From positions 7,287,705 through 7,351,704 of the forward strand of contig NC_091216.1 of NCBI RefSeq assembly GCF_040958095.1: a stretch of DNA of 64,000 bases, read 5' to 3'. Within the stretch, counting starts at the first letter, position 1; every line of letters starts with the position of its first letter. Below the pieces are notes generated by a model. The model was given only the letters and a program-made list of their open reading frames with translations. It did no database searches and was not told the origin of the DNA. Shown in pieces: positions 1 through 12,740 of this stretch. The translations under genes were made by a program, and so were the position numbers. The DNA comes from Procambarus clarkii (lineage: Eukaryota; Arthropoda; Malacostraca; Decapoda; Cambaridae).

Positions 1-1660
1 TCTGGAACCAACTGGGCTCTGTCATATATATATCTGAAACTATATATGGAGTCTGTCTTCACCATATCACTGCTTAATGCATTCCATTTGTTAACTACTC
101 GGACACTGAAAAAATCTAATGTATCTGCAGCTCATTTGTCCCCTTTCGCGTATTCCACCCATGCTAAAGAGTTTGCCTTTGTCCACCCTGTCAATTCCAC
201 TGAGAATTTTGTAGGTGGTTATCATGTCTTCCCCTTACTCTTCTGTTTTCCATGGACGTGAGGTTCAGTTCCCTTAGCCTTTCCTCATAGCTCATACCCC
301 TCAGTTCAGGGACTAGTCTGGTGGCATACCTTAGAATCGTCTCTAACTTTGTCTTGTGTTAAGAAGGTATTGACTCCAGGCTGAAGCTGCATAATCCAGG
401 ATTGGTCTGACATAAGTGTATACAAGGTCCTGAACAATTCCTAACACAAGTTTCTAAACGCAGTGCTTATGCTGGCTAATCTAGCATATGCCACTGATGA
501 TATCCTTTTGATGTGGGCCTCTGGGGACAGGTTCGGTGTGATATCAACCCCCAGATCCTTCTCTCTATTTGACTCTTGCAGGATTTCACCTCCCAGATGG
601 TACCTTGTGTTCAGCCCTCTTCTCCCTTCGTCTAATTTCATTACTTTACACTTTCCTGAGATGAACTTTAGTAGCCATTTTCTAGACATTCCACCATTTT
701 GTCCAGGTCGTTCTGTAGTCTCTGTCTATCTTCATCTATCTTGATTCTTCTCTTTATTTTTGTATCATCACCAAACATTGATTGGAAAGATTCTATTCCC
801 TTTGGAAGATCATGTACATATATTAGAAACAGGATGGGCTCAGGTACAGAGCCTTGTGGGACTCTGCTGGTGACATCTTGACACTCTGTCTCCTCCCTCA
901 CAGTTACTCGCTGTTTCCTGTTGCTTAGATACTCCCTTATCCACTGGAGTACTGTACCTTTTACTCCTGCCTGTTGCTCTAACATTTGTAGCAGCCTTTT
1001 ATGGGGTACTGTGTCAAAGGCTTTCTGTCATTACAAGAGAATGCAATCTGTTCACCATTCTCTTTCTTACCTAATTTTTGTTGCTTGGTCATAGAATTCT
1101 ATTAAATCTTTGAGGCACGATTTACCATCCCTGAATTCATGCTGGTGGTGTGTTACAAAGTTATTTCCCTCCAGATACTCTACGAGCCTTTTCCTCGCGA
1201 CCTTTTCCATCACCTTGCATGGTATTCAAATAAGGGAAACTGGCCTATAGTTCAGTTCCTCTTGCCTGTCATCCTTTTTTGTATATTGCGACTACATTAG
1301 CTGTCTTCCAGCTTTCCGGTAGGTCCCGTATTTCCAGTGACCTTTATACACTATAGAGAGTGGCACACTTAGTGCTTCTGCACCTTTTTTTAGTTGAGCC
1401 TTCTGCACAAAGGCACAACAGCATTTGTCACATTCAGCTCCAACAGGTTCATTTTGACCTCATCACTGGTGAGGTCAAATTCCTCCAAGGGTGCTTGGTT
1501 TGCCGCCTCCTCTTTTAGTGCAGAGGCTTCTCCTTGTTCTATTGTGAAGTCCTCCTGGAATCTCTTGTTGAGTTCTTCACACACCTCCTTGTTATTCTTT
1601 AAATTCGTTTGGTACGTTATGTTCGTCTGATAAGCTATTTTCCAAAGCAAGTCTCCTTTT
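1..1660 (-). mobile_element. LINE fragment, family B (degenerate reverse transcriptase)
   Basis: A minus-strand non-LTR retrotransposon fragment cut by the window start. Broken reading frames at 1390-1650 (linker before the RT, with KEVCEELNKRFQ), 668-985 (RT core with a VPQGS box, a LIYVHDLP block and FGDDTK in place of the usual FADD box) and 441-689 (post-RT region with EKDLGVDITP) follow each other in LINE order when read right to left. Frameshifts and stops separate them, so no protein is expected. Related family B pieces lie at 9115-9760, 26020-26290 and 26330-27690. The low-coordinate end corresponds to the 3' part of the element. The clade is probably CR1/L2-like by RT block order, but this is inference. 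Confidence 0.75.
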
Positions 1661-1855
1661 CTCTTCTTTCTCTTTCTTTATCTCCCATTCTCAGTTTCTA
1701 TTAGTTTAGGTTACGAAAGTCGGTTTGTATATCATGGAGTACAATTGGTGTCGGGGCATGTTGCATTTTGACAAGTGAGGAGTAGAGAGTAGATGAAGGG
1801 TTGACAGTAAAGAGTAGAGGGAAGAGGAAGGGTTGACAGTGAAGAGTAGCGGGTG

Positions 1856-2292
1856 TGGTGATCTTACCAGAGCATCACTATACACCGGGTGCTTGGTGAG
1901 GCTGTAGTGATGATCTTACCATAGCATCACTATTCACCTGGTGCTTGGTGAGGCTGTAGTGATGATCTTACCAGAGCATCACTATTCACCTGGTGCTTGG
2001 TGAGGCTGTAGTGATGATCTTACCAGAGCATCACTATACACCTGATGCTTGGTGAGGCGGTAGTGGTGATCTTACCAGAGCATCACTATACACCTGATGC
2101 TTGGTGAGGCTGTAGTGGTGATCTTACCAGAGCATCACTATACACCTGATGCTTGGTGAGGCTGTAGTGATGATCTTACCAGAGCCTCACTATACACCGG
2201 GTGCTTGGTGAGGCTGTAGTGGTGATCTTACCAGAGCATCACTATACACCGGGTGCTTGGTGAGGCTGTAGTGGTGATCTTACCAGAGCATC
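1856..2292. repeat. 52-bp minisatellite, about 8 copies
   Basis: The motif ATCTTACCAGAGCATC recurs at 1861, 1913, 1965 and onward with a constant 52-bp step to about 2285. Units differ by a few substitutions (TATACACCGGG, TATTCACCTGG and TATACACCTGA variants). No coding sense is evident. It sits just 3' of an AG-rich stretch (1770-1855). Confidence 0.9.
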
Positions 2293-3540
2293 GTTCTATA
2301 TAAACAGTAGACAGAACTCTGTCTACCCAGGAAGGGTTCCAGCTACCGTCTATGGCAGCTCATGTGCACCTCGCAAGAGGGCGCTGCTGCCGTCTATGGC
2401 AGCTCATGAAAAACTCAGAAGCGCCCCTGTCTTCTAAATCATCTTAATATAAAATATATTATATACTAAGTATATAAATCAGCTTAATTAATTTCCTCTT
2501 CTAGCTCGCTATACCTATTCCACTTCCCCCTTGGATGATGTTTTGTGTGATACTTGAAGTCCATTATAGTACCCATTACTTGTAAATGGGGAAATCAGAG
2601 ATCACATTGTTAGTAGGGTATTTCCTGCTATCAGTAACCATAACCCATCACTCAATCATAATCACTCCCAAGACCAGTTGCAGAGTCATTACTACTTAAG
2701 TTCTGCACTCAAAGAGAGGAGTTCACATGTCTCCAGACGCAGTTCTCTCTTCTCTCCTGAATCAGAATACCTGAAGAGCATTCTACCTCTCTTTTGATCT
2801 CCGGCTGCACCCTGGCGACTCGCTCTTGTGTGAGTCCAGCCGTGTGTGAAACTTGCAGCTGCTCAAAGAGACCATCCTGGGCCTCGTCTGGGCACACCTT
2901 TCTCTTGCAATCGTATCCAATAAACTAATGGTTGATATACAAGAGGAAACGTCACATCTTCCTTTTGATTTTATTATTATTATATAATTTTTGCGGCAAA
3001 TAAAACGAACTTTTATAGGCTGACGCATACCCGATGGGCTCTTATTGGTTCTTTGAAATGGGATCCCCCTCCTTCTGATTGGCTGTATTTTTTATTAAAT
3101 GTATCTGGTTAATATTCCAGTCACTATAAATTCAATGTTGTAATATATTTTCATTGGTGAGTCTGTTTCTGACTTCAACACATGAAAATATATATTTTTT
3201 TAAATAAAACACATAAAAATTTCTTATGCGACAATATATAGCAAGTAACCTAATACATGTTAACAGAGAAGATAGTAAATTTCATTACACAATATATATA
3301 TAGGATTTTTCGCGTGACTACATAAGGAGCCACTCACATACACAGAAGTCAGTCACGTTGTCACGACAACGACCTGGGAACACAAACTAACCATACTGCA
3401 AGAATATTATATCGAGTGACCAAATATCTGACAAAAAGAGAATTTAGAAATACTGACACTTAGAGAGGACAATGAATGGAAGGAAGAGGTCGTGATGTTC
3501 TTAATATATAAGTAATGACGTTTGATATGGAAGAAACTCT
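2293..3540. other. No gene seen; AT-rich, short direct repeat
   Basis: No convincing coding region. A 20-bp direct repeat beginning CGTCTATGGCAGCTCATG occurs near 2348 and again near 2392. 2700-2930 is less AT-rich and carries a CCAATAAACT polyadenylation-like box, which could be an LTR or UTR remnant, but no matching partner was seen in the window. Confidence 0.4.
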
Positions 3541-3543
3541 TGA

Positions 3544-3777
3544 ATGTTTTTGTTTGCCAATGATACTAAACTAATGAAACCGGTTATGATAAATAGTGAA
3601 CTAAATTCCGGAGTAAATATGTTTAACTCTGCTGGTTTCACTTTAAAAATATTTTACTACGATGAATTCCTAAAAGAAAATTACATGAACAATGTTTGTC
3701 GTGTTGGTGAATATCAGAACAGTTTGGAGGAGGCGGTTTTCAGTACGCTAAATATCATGTATGCAAGACACGAATAG
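3544..3777 (+). pseudogene. Possible scrap of a LINE reverse transcriptase
   Basis: A 77-codon open frame begins with FANDTKLM, which resembles the FADDTK catalytic box of LINE RTs with one Asp replaced by Asn. The rest of the frame does not align convincingly by eye to the other LINEs here. It could be a decayed RT fragment or a chance ORF. Confidence 0.25.
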
Positions 3778-3894
3778 GCCCAGGCAGCTCATACTTGCCA
3801 ATACACTCCCTGAATATCCTCCCTGATACTAACAAATAGCATCAGAAAACAATAATTTTAATATTAATGCTTTGAGAATTGGGCCTGACAATGA

Positions 3895-3966
3895 TTGGAA
3901 TGTGTTGTCCGTGTGTGGACTGAATATTGCTTGGAATGTGTGGTCCGTGTGTGGACTGAATATTTC
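3895..3966. repeat. 36-bp tandem duplication
   Basis: Two adjacent imperfect copies of a 36-bp unit containing TTGGAATGTG and GTGTGTGGACTGAATATT start at 3895 and 3931. Confidence 0.8.
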
Positions 3967-4499
3967 GCCTTGAAGTCATCAAGGTAGAATATGTCAGAGA
4001 GGAGATTCTTGGGGAACAGATTCGACAATGGGTCTTAAGAGTGAGCAGATAAAAAATGAGGAGATTCACATGGTTGTTGAGATGAGAACACAGATGAGCA
4101 CACTACACGAAGATGAGCGACAGAGATCAAAGGAAAACGTTTTTTAAAATGTTTATGTACTGAATTATAAGTTAGGAATATCGTGATTATTTCCATGTTT
4201 AGTTTCAAAAGTTACCATAACAAGGGGAGCATAGGGTACTCTCATAAGATAAACAGCAGTTACAATGGCTGGGACCAGGAGCTAAAATTCTATTTTTTAA
4301 ACCTATCTTTAGAAGTGTTACTAATGGTGCACACAAACACACGCAAAGCGCCAGGAGGCAGGAGTCACATTGCAGCAGACTCCAGGAATATCCAATTGCC
4401 TACGTAATGGGAACAGGTAGTACTTAGGCAGTACAGGTAGTGCTGTAAGTGGTGTGGCAGGATACATGAAGGTATTAGGATGTTTAAAGTAACTAAGAT

Positions 4500-6620
4500 A
4501 CAAGAAAGAAGTGCAAGTGAGTGAAAATTCTGTTGGAAAAGTTTATATTCCACAACAAAGGAATGTCATTAACAAAGATGACCGCCACCACGTGGGAGGA
4601 AAATAAATTAACACATGATTGTTTCGAAGGATTCTCAGCACAAGATATAATGAAAGGAAGTTTTGTTGGCAGGTTAGAGATTCTTGAGGATATGCTAAAG
4701 AAATATGAAGAAAAATAATTTAATTAGAACAAGAAAATGTAGATCTCAGGATTTAGTGTCGCAATTTAATAGGAAGTATTCTCCAGTAAGGTAAAACAAA
4801 TTACCAACTTAACCGATAAGGTAAGGAGACAGGAGGAACAAATCAAGGAACTAGTGAGGTAAAACAAGAAATGGAAAGAAAAAAGTTATGAATTTGAAGA
4901 AATTAACAAGAAAATAGACTCATATGATGAACAACTCAAAGCAACCCTACAGGCTAACATGGAGTTAGGCAAGGATATGCTAAGAGAAACTTGATTGACA
5001 ACTCAAATAAAAGTGGTTATTATTAAGTAACTATGAAAATTGTAAAGAGGAAATAAAAGAAACATATACGCAAGTTGTAGAAGATAAAGAAACGATCAAG
5101 GAAAGGTGTTTTAGAAGTCAAAACCAGAAATGACCAACAAGGAGCAGAAATTTGACAAGCAGTTAGGAAAAACTAGTTACGGACAGTAAATTATTACAGA
5201 ACACTGCAGATAGAAATAAGTCCATAACAGTTTTGGGGGTTTAGAAACAGAAATATCATATACGGTGGACAGAGTAGCAGAAGTGATGAAAATCATTGAG
5301 AACATAGTAGATTTATGAGAAGGCCTCACTCAATTCAAATGAAAAATGACAGTGATTTTAGAAGGATTGGAAAATATGAGAAAGCTAAGAATCAACCCTT
5401 AAGGGTGACATGTAATGGAGAGAAACAGATGACGGAAGTGCTTAGAAATATCAAGGCATAGTGATGAGGATGGAAACTTTCGTCATAAGGACGTGACCTT
5501 TCAAATGAAGACAGAGAAAAGCTAAAACTGAACCTAAATGAGGTAAAACGTCTAAATGGAAATAGAAATGAAGAAAACAGTAAATATTTTTCTACACAGT
5601 GAAAGGGACTGGATGGCAAGTGAAATGGTGCTTAAAAACAAAACAACAAAATCCTTAGAGGAAGGGGAAGTAAAGGTTAAGGGGAGAGGGAACATGTTCT
5701 TGAAAATTTTATATAATAACATAGATGGAGTGATATAATAAATACTTGAGCTAAAAGATATAATTCAGCTTAAGGTCCCAGATATTGTCGCACTAACAGA
5801 CGAAACTTGAAAAAAAATATTTTAAATTAGATCGTATTCCCAAGGGGCTACTCAGTTTGCAGATGTTACAGGAAAAACTGGGAAGGGAAAAAGAGTGGTT
5901 GTGCTGGTAAAAGAACACCCGTAGGTAAGAGAGTTAATAATTGAAAACCGTCGAGAAATTGACATAATGACATTGCAGGTTTAGAATTAGGGTGATAAAC
6001 TGATAATCGTAAATGCCTACAGCCCACCAGCAAGCAACATGTGGATAGAGGTGGAACTAGATGACAAACGAAAGGGCCTCATAATGGTCATGAGAGATAA
6101 TAAATAATAAAGACAAATCACGATTGTTGGTACTGGAGAACTTTTCTTGAAAGTAATAGCCTGGGAGGCCAACGGAGCAAGAACGGAGGACATTTGGAAA
6201 GGTAGATTTGTTAACCTCATTCAAAAGATATTTAAGCCTGTCAAGCTGGCCACAAGAATGAGGTAAGGGGATGTTCCGTCAATACTGGATTTAATATTCA
6301 CAAGAAAGAAGAAGAGATATTTGACATCCAGTATCTCCCTCCCTTGGGAAAGCGTGATTATGTTCACTTGTAAATTAAATATGCTTGGCGATATAATCTA
6401 GAAGAAATTGGGGACAATGAAACAGTACAGAAATCAGTTACCCTTGATTTCAAGAGAGGACACTAAGGGAAGCTTAGCAAATTCTTTACTGAATTTAATT
6501 GGACAGACTTGTTGCTAGACAAGGAAGTAAATAAGATGTAAGACAAATTTTGTATACTATATGATAAAGACACAAAAATTTGGCCTACTACTCAAGACTC
6601 TAGTGAACAAGCTGGAGATG
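4500..6620 (+). mobile_element. Decayed LINE, family B-like: ORF1 coiled coil and endonuclease
   Basis: A plus-strand LINE relic with many stops and frameshifts. 4521-5000 reads, in pieces, as charged helical sequence (LEILEDMLKKYEEK) like a LINE ORF1 coiled coil. From about 5695 the endonuclease start is recognisable (LYNNIDGV, then VPDIVALTDET). About 5995-6030 gives IIVNAYSPPASN, matching the endonuclease YRPP region. 6230-6300 gives a DLIFTRK-type block seen before the SDH motif of related elements. The part to about 6620 resembles the endonuclease-RT linker. No functional product is possible. Confidence 0.6.
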
Positions 6621-6749
6621 CAGCCAGGAGTGAAAGGGAAGGTACGCTATCTGTTCTCATTGTCCGACAGACATCCTCACCCTTGATGAAATATTTGATG
6701 AATTCAGGATGACGGTGAACCGAATGAGAGCCCTCTAGTCAATAATATT

Positions 6750-7720
6750 AACAATGAGTTCTGCAACTGACAAGTCTAAAACAACGAAGTCCGTGGATAC
6801 CGAGATGCTAATAATAAAACAACGAGTACAACAAGTACTCCAACTTTATCTAACTAATCTATCACTAAACAAAAAATATCCACACCAAAGTGGAAGCATG
6901 GCAGTGTGGGCGCACATGCAGTGGGACACTCCAAGCCAACAGTTACCTTAACACCCAAGGTGGTGACTCCAAAGAGTGTTGTAGGATGGAGAGCTTGTTT
7001 GTTCTGCCAAGAAGAACATTCAATATATGCACCAATTATCCTGATCGTGACGTGCCTGTCAAGTGACTCAGAGAGTTGCAGAATTGCACGAGGTACCTAA
7101 GGAAACATCACACCAACGACTCTGAGACCCAATTATGTACCTGTAATAGGTGTGTAACAAAAGTCAACATTACGCAGCATTGTGGGAAGACACTAAAATA
7201 AAGTCTCCAAACCCCAAGGTGGAAGAAAACATTCCCACTACAGTATAATACTGCAAGGTGCTACAAAAAATCAGTGTCCTATCGACACAGTCCAGAAATA
7301 ATGTTACATTGCCAAATGCACAACTTACCATCACAATTAAGGGACCAAGGTTCTAACCCAAAGGGTGTTTAACCATGGGACCCAGAGAACATTTGTCACA
7401 CAAAAGGTGGCACATGATCTACAATTAAGGCCTGTAACAAAAGTGAAATTAAATATATGAGGTTTCCTAGCCTCCAGGACCTCAAATCTACCAAGTGGTG
7501 CAACCAACCATAGCTGTTTAGGTACCTATGTCCGTCTAGTACCACCCATCGTTGTGGATACAATTCCAACGAACCTACATGTACAAGGTCTAGGAGCCAC
7601 TGCTAAATTCCTGAGAAAAAACTGGAATAAATTTGGCAGACAAAATTAAGTGATCACCTCACCGACATAGGGATCCTTTTAGATGCAGACTACTACAACA
7701 AATTTCCACTGCAATCCCAT
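6750..7720 (+). mobile_element. BEL/Pao LTR retrotransposon relic (gag zinc knuckle and protease)
   Basis: Frames read through stops show a Cys/His series after GWRACLFCQEEH, continuing in another frame with a Cys...NYPDRDVPVK segment, a CNRC pair and QHCGKTL. This is the spacing of BEL/Pao gag zinc knuckles. Downstream, TQRTFVTQKVAHDLQLRP followed by V.LNI.GFLA, IPTNLHVQGLGA and ILLDADYYNKF matches the order of blocks in the BEL/Pao retroviral-type aspartic protease (LI.AD..Y near its end). Several stops and at least one frameshift are present. No RT, integrase or LTR was found nearby. The assignment is from motif memory, not a search. Confidence 0.6.
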
Positions 7721-7782
7721 AATCATATTTGAATGTTGTAATTGATCACTTAATCATATTTGAATGTTGTAATTGATCACTT
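7721..7782. repeat. 31-bp tandem duplication
   Basis: AATCATATTTGAATGTTGTA plus eleven more bases occurs at 7721 and again, directly adjacent, at 7752. Confidence 0.9.
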
Positions 7783-7799
7783 TCAATCCTCTTGGTTAA

Positions 7800-9110
7800 A
7801 TAAAATTGAATTATGTTAGAAATTTGGCATCTCAAGAGTTAGCAGGAAAATAAAATCGTCTAATCAACTTCCAACACCTGCCACTTTATAGAAGGACATC
7901 CGGCCTGTAAAACCTCATGCACAAATGTGCCAGTAACCACCAACATCAAATTAATCTAATAATACTGAGGAGGAGTATCAGTGTTCGTCAATTCTAAATA
8001 GTAGACTCCAAGAAGTGTTTCTCCTACATAAGTTTTATTTATTCCGAGGAAAATTAATTCCTCCCCCCCCCCAGAATTATATCAGAAATAACGACACCAA
8101 TTACTACTAACTATAATTACCTTAGTCAATTTGTAAATAAATTCGGGTTTGTGACTTCCCTTAAAAAATGGGAGTTATTGCCACGTTCCCAGATCAAATT
8201 TATTCATAATACTTACATTATATAATTCTTAAATCACCAGTCTGGGCACTAGAAACAATACAAAAGTGTTACCCATAACTGGACATTACTAAATAATAAA
8301 TAAAATGAGCTCCTCCATCCGTTTGTCCTTAAATGGGCAAAGAATGAACCAATTTCTCGATGGGTCACTTGATCAAGGAGGGAGGAGACGCCATTATTTA
8401 CAACAACAAAGTCTTGCCTGCTCGCATGCTCGCAAAGCTCCACAAATATTTGTCTTTAGTCAAAGTGTTTTGGGAAGCCAAATCTCCTATCATCAACACA
8501 CCTTCGCTAGCCAATAGGGAAGTGTTCCATATCGGTTTGACAGTTATAATTTTACTTCTATGACCATATTAGTATATTATGTCAAGGGGTTAGGATGCTG
8601 GGCCAGCTTCCCAGAACAGGTAAGCCAAAGTTAACTAAATAGAATAATTATTTTCCTGATATAGTCGTCATACATTGGTGACGATTTATTACTATGTGTA
8701 TATATGACACGTGAAATTGAAGAGGGAAGAAAAATTACAACAAATTACCTGGATCAACGAGAAGCATGCTACGATATCATTATAAACTGGTCCACCGAAG
8801 ATTCAGTTTATGCGACATGGACGGCTCTGTTGTTCATTAACTGGGCCACATTCTACAAAACAGCTAAGTTGTTCACAATTTCAACACTAACCATTGTAGA
8901 TTAACCATTAGTAACAAATTTGAGCCAATCTATTAATTTCGACTATTATTATTACATTAATAAACCCCCAACTTGTGTAGGAAGCAATTTGTGGGGAAAT
9001 TAGAATCATATAGTCCGCTATCGCAATAAATAAATTCATAAATAAATTAATTATTAATAAATAATAAATAATTAAATTAATTAAATAATAATTGTAATGA
9101 AAATAAATAA
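7800..9110. other. No gene seen; AT-rich, short poly-C tract
   Basis: Only short non-homologous ORFs are present. A run of about ten C residues lies near 8065-8075. The 9030-9110 segment is made of TTAATAAATAA-type low-complexity sequence directly before a LINE 3' fragment. Confidence 0.4.
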
Positions 9111-9114
9111 TAAA

Positions 9115-9760
9115 ATCCCACAAGTCAGTTTTCCCCACAGCACATGCCAGGTTAGCCAACATAAGAACGGCCTTTCGAGACTTGGGTAAGGAATCATTCA
9201 GTACCTTGTATACCACGTATGTCAGTCCAATCCTGGTGTATGCAGCTCCAGCATGGAGTCCGTATCTCGTCGAAACAAGACTAAATTGGAGAAGGTTCAG
9301 ACGTATTCCAGCAGACTAGTACCCGAGGTGAGGGCCTGAGCTACGTGGAGAGACTACAGGAACTATACTTCACGTCACTGGAACACAGAAGAGTAAGGGG
9401 GATACATGATCACCACATACAAAATTATCGTAAGAATTGATATGGGGTAGATAAAGACAGTTTATTTAACTCTGGGGGCACACGCTTTAAGGGACACAGG
9501 TGAAAATTGAGTACCTAAATAAGCCATAGAGACATTAGAAAAAACTTTTTCAATGTCAGAGTAGTTAACAAATGGAATGCATTAGGAAGTGATGTGGTGG
9601 AGGCCTAATCTATACACAGTTTCAAATGTAGATATAATAGAGACCAATAGGCTCAGGAACGTAAACCCCAATTTATTGACGGTTGAGAGACACGACCAAA
9701 GAGTCGAAGTTAATCTTCCGCATGCACAACTAAATGCATACAACTAGGTAAGTACACTCA
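9115..9760 (+). mobile_element. LINE family B 3' terminal fragment
   Basis: Plus-strand frames read ACAYARLANIRTAFRDLGK, then YVSPILVYAAPAWSP, the post-RT region of the family also present at 27550-27690. The segment ends with GCACAACTAAATGCATACAACTAGGTAAGTACACTC-like sequence, matching the reverse complement of the 3' end at 26020-26050. Multiple stops show decay. Confidence 0.7.
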
Positions 9761-9934
9761 CACACACTATTACATGACGATTAAGATCAGAAAAATTAAA
9801 ATGTGAAAAAATCGTGGGATCGAGCTTGTGGTCGCAGATTCTGCTCCAAAGAACCACATGACCCACCTTATTGTAACCAGCTGAGCTGATAGTGGCCCTG
9901 GCTACCACTTGTGACGCAAGGATCACCAACACCA

Positions 9935-12740
9935 AGACAGCACACTCCCCAGGTGGTAACAGATTGGGTGGAGTACACTCCCCAGGTGGTAACGGGTTGG
10001 GTGGAGTACACTCCCCAGGTGGTAACAGGTTGGGTGGAGTACACTCCCCAGGTGGTAACGGGTTGGGTGGAGTACACTCCCCAGGTGGTAACGGGTTGGG
10101 TGGAGTACACTCCCCAGGTGGTAACGGGTTGGGTGGAGTACACTCCCCAGGTGGTAACGGGTTGGGTGGAGTACACTCCCCAGGTGGTAACGGGTTGGGT
10201 GGAGTACACTCCCCAGGTGGTAACGGGTTGGGTGGAGTACACTCCCCAGGTGGTAACGGGTTGGGTGGAGTACACTCCCCAGGTGGTAACGGGTTGGGTG
10301 GAGTACACTCCCCAGGTGGTAACGGGTTGGGTGGAGTACACTCCCCAGGTGGTAACGGGTTGGGTGGAGCACACTCCCCAGGTGGTAACGGGTTGGGTGG
10401 AGTACACTCCCCAGGTGGTAACGGGTTTGGTGGAGCACACTCCCCAGGTGGTAACAGGTTGGGTGGAGTACACTCCCCAGGTGGTAACAGGTTGGGTGGA
10501 GTACACTCCCCAGGTGGTAACGGGTTGGGTGGAGTACACTCCCCAGGTGGTAACGGGTTGGGTGGAGTACACTCCCTAGGTGGTAACGGGTTGGGTGGAG
10601 TACACTCCCCAGGTGGTAACAGGTTGGGTGGAGTACACTCCCCAGGTGGTAACGGGTTAGGTGGAGTACACTCCCCAGGTGGTAACGGGTTGGGTGGAGT
10701 ACACTCCCCAGGTGGTAACGGGTTGGGTGGAGTACACTCCCCAGGTGGTAACGGGTTGGGTGGAGTACACTCCCCAGGTGGTAACAGGTTGGGTGGAGTA
10801 CACTCCCCAGGTGGTAACAGGTTGGGTGGAGTACACTCCCCAGGTGGTAACGGGTTGGGTGGAGCACACTCCCCAGGTGGTAACGGGTTGGGTGGAGTAC
10901 ACTCCCCAGGTGGTAACGGGTTGGGTGGAGTACACTCCCCAGGTGGTAACAGGTTGGGTGGAGTACACTCCCCAGGTGGTAACGGGTTGGGTGGAGCACA
11001 CTCCCCAGGTGGTAACGGGTTGGGTGGAGTACACTCCCCAGGTGGTAACAGGTTGGGTGGAGTACACTCCCCAGGTGGTAACAGGTTGGGTGGAATACAC
11101 TCCCCAGGTGGTAACGGGTTGGGTGGAGCACACTCCCCAGGTGGTAACGGGTTGGGTGGAGTACACTCCCCAGGTGGTAACAGGTTGGGTGGAGTACACT
11201 CCCCAGGTGGTAACAGGTTGGGTGGAGTACACTCCCCAGGTGGTAACAGGTTGGGTGGAGTACACTCCCCAGGTGGTAACAGGTTGGGTGGAGTACACTC
11301 CCCAGGTGGTAACAGGTTGGGTGGAGTACACTCCCCAGGTGGTAACGGGTTGGGTGGAGCACACTCCCCAGGTGGTAACGGGTTGGGTGGAGTACACTCC
11401 CCAGGTGGTAACGGGTTGGGTGGAGTACACTCCCCAGGTGGTAACAGGTTGGGTGGAGTACACGCCCCAGGTGGTAACGGGTTGGGTGGAGCACACTCCC
11501 CAGGTGGTAACGGGTTGGGTGGAGTACACTCCCCAGGTGGTAACGGGTTGGGTGGAGTACACTCCCCAGGTGGTAACAGGTTGGGTGGAGTACACTCCCC
11601 AGGTGGTAACGGGTTGGGTGGAGCACACTCCCCAGGTGGTAACGGGTTGGGTGGAGTACACTCCCCAGGTGGTAACAGGTTGGGTGGAGTACACTCCCCA
11701 GGTGGTAACAGGTTGGGTGGAGTACACTCCCCATGTGGTAACGGGTTGGGTGGAGCACACTCCCCAGGTGGTAACGGGTTGGGTGGAGTACACTCCCCAG
11801 GTGGTAACAGGTTGGGTGGAGTACACTCCCCAGGTGGTAACGGGTTGGGTGGAGTACACTCCCCAGGTGGTAATGGGTTGGGTGGAGCACACTCCCCAGG
11901 TGGTAACAGGTTGGGTGGAGTACACTCCCCAGGTGGTAACGGGTTGGGTGGAGTACTTTCCCCAGGTGGTAACAGGTTGGGTGGAGTACACTCCCCAGGT
12001 GGTAACAGGTTGGGTGGAGTACACTCCCCAGGTGGTAACGGGTTGGGTGGAGCACACTCCCCAGGTGGTAACGGGTTGGGTGGAGTACACTCCCCAGGTG
12101 GTAACGGGTTGGGTGGAGCACACTCCCCAGGTGGTAACGGGTTGGGTGGAGTACACTCCCCAGGTGGTAACAGGTTGGGTGGAGTACACTCCCCAGGTGA
12201 TAACAGGTTGGGTGGAGTACACTCCCCAGGTGGTAACAGGTTGGGCGGAGTATACTCCCCAGGTGGTAACAGGTTGGGTGGAGTACACTCCCCAGGTGGT
12301 AACAGGTTGGGTGGAGTACACTCCCCAGGTGGTAACAGGTTGGGTGGAGTACACTCCCCAGGTGGTAACGGGTTGGGTTGCGTACACTCCCCAGGTGGTA
12401 ACGGGTTGGGTGGAGTACACTCCCCAGGTGGTAACAGGTTGGGTGGAGTACACTCCCCAGGTGGTAACAGGTTGGGTGGAGTACACTCCCCAGGTGGTAA
12501 CAGGTTGGGTGGAGTACACTCCCCAGGTGGTAACGGGTTGGGTGGAGCACACTCCCCAGGTGGTAACGGGTTGGGTGGTGTACACTCCCCAGGTGGTAAC
12601 AGGTTGGGTGGAGTACACTCCCCAGGTGGTAACAGGTTGGGTGGAGTACACTCCCCAGGTGGTAACAGGTTGGGTGGAGTACACTCCCCAGGTGGTAACA
12701 GGTTGGGTGGAGTACACTCCCCAGGTGGTAACAGGTTGGG
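9935..12740. repeat. 33-bp minisatellite, about 85 copies, 2.8 kb
   Basis: A nearly perfect tandem array of a 33-bp unit containing GGTGGAGTACACTCCCCA and GGTGGTAACGGGTTG. Because 33 is divisible by three, reading frames stay in register: two plus frames (GVHSPGGNGLG and VEYTPQVVTGW) and all three minus frames stay open for most of 2.8 kb, and the third plus frame stops in each unit at TAA. The main variants are GGG versus AGG before TTGGG and GTACAC versus GCACAC. The G-rich strand has five runs of two or three G per unit. No promoter, splice signals or flanking coding sequence supports a gene, so the long ORFs are treated as repeat by-products. Confidence 0.95.

Noticed and set aside
4321-4553. 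Overlapping short minus ORFs as a gene
   Set aside because: No domain, no start context, overlapping frames in low-complexity DNA.
9935-12740. CRISPR-like array
   Set aside because: Units are contiguous with no unique spacers, and the context is eukaryotic. It is a minisatellite.
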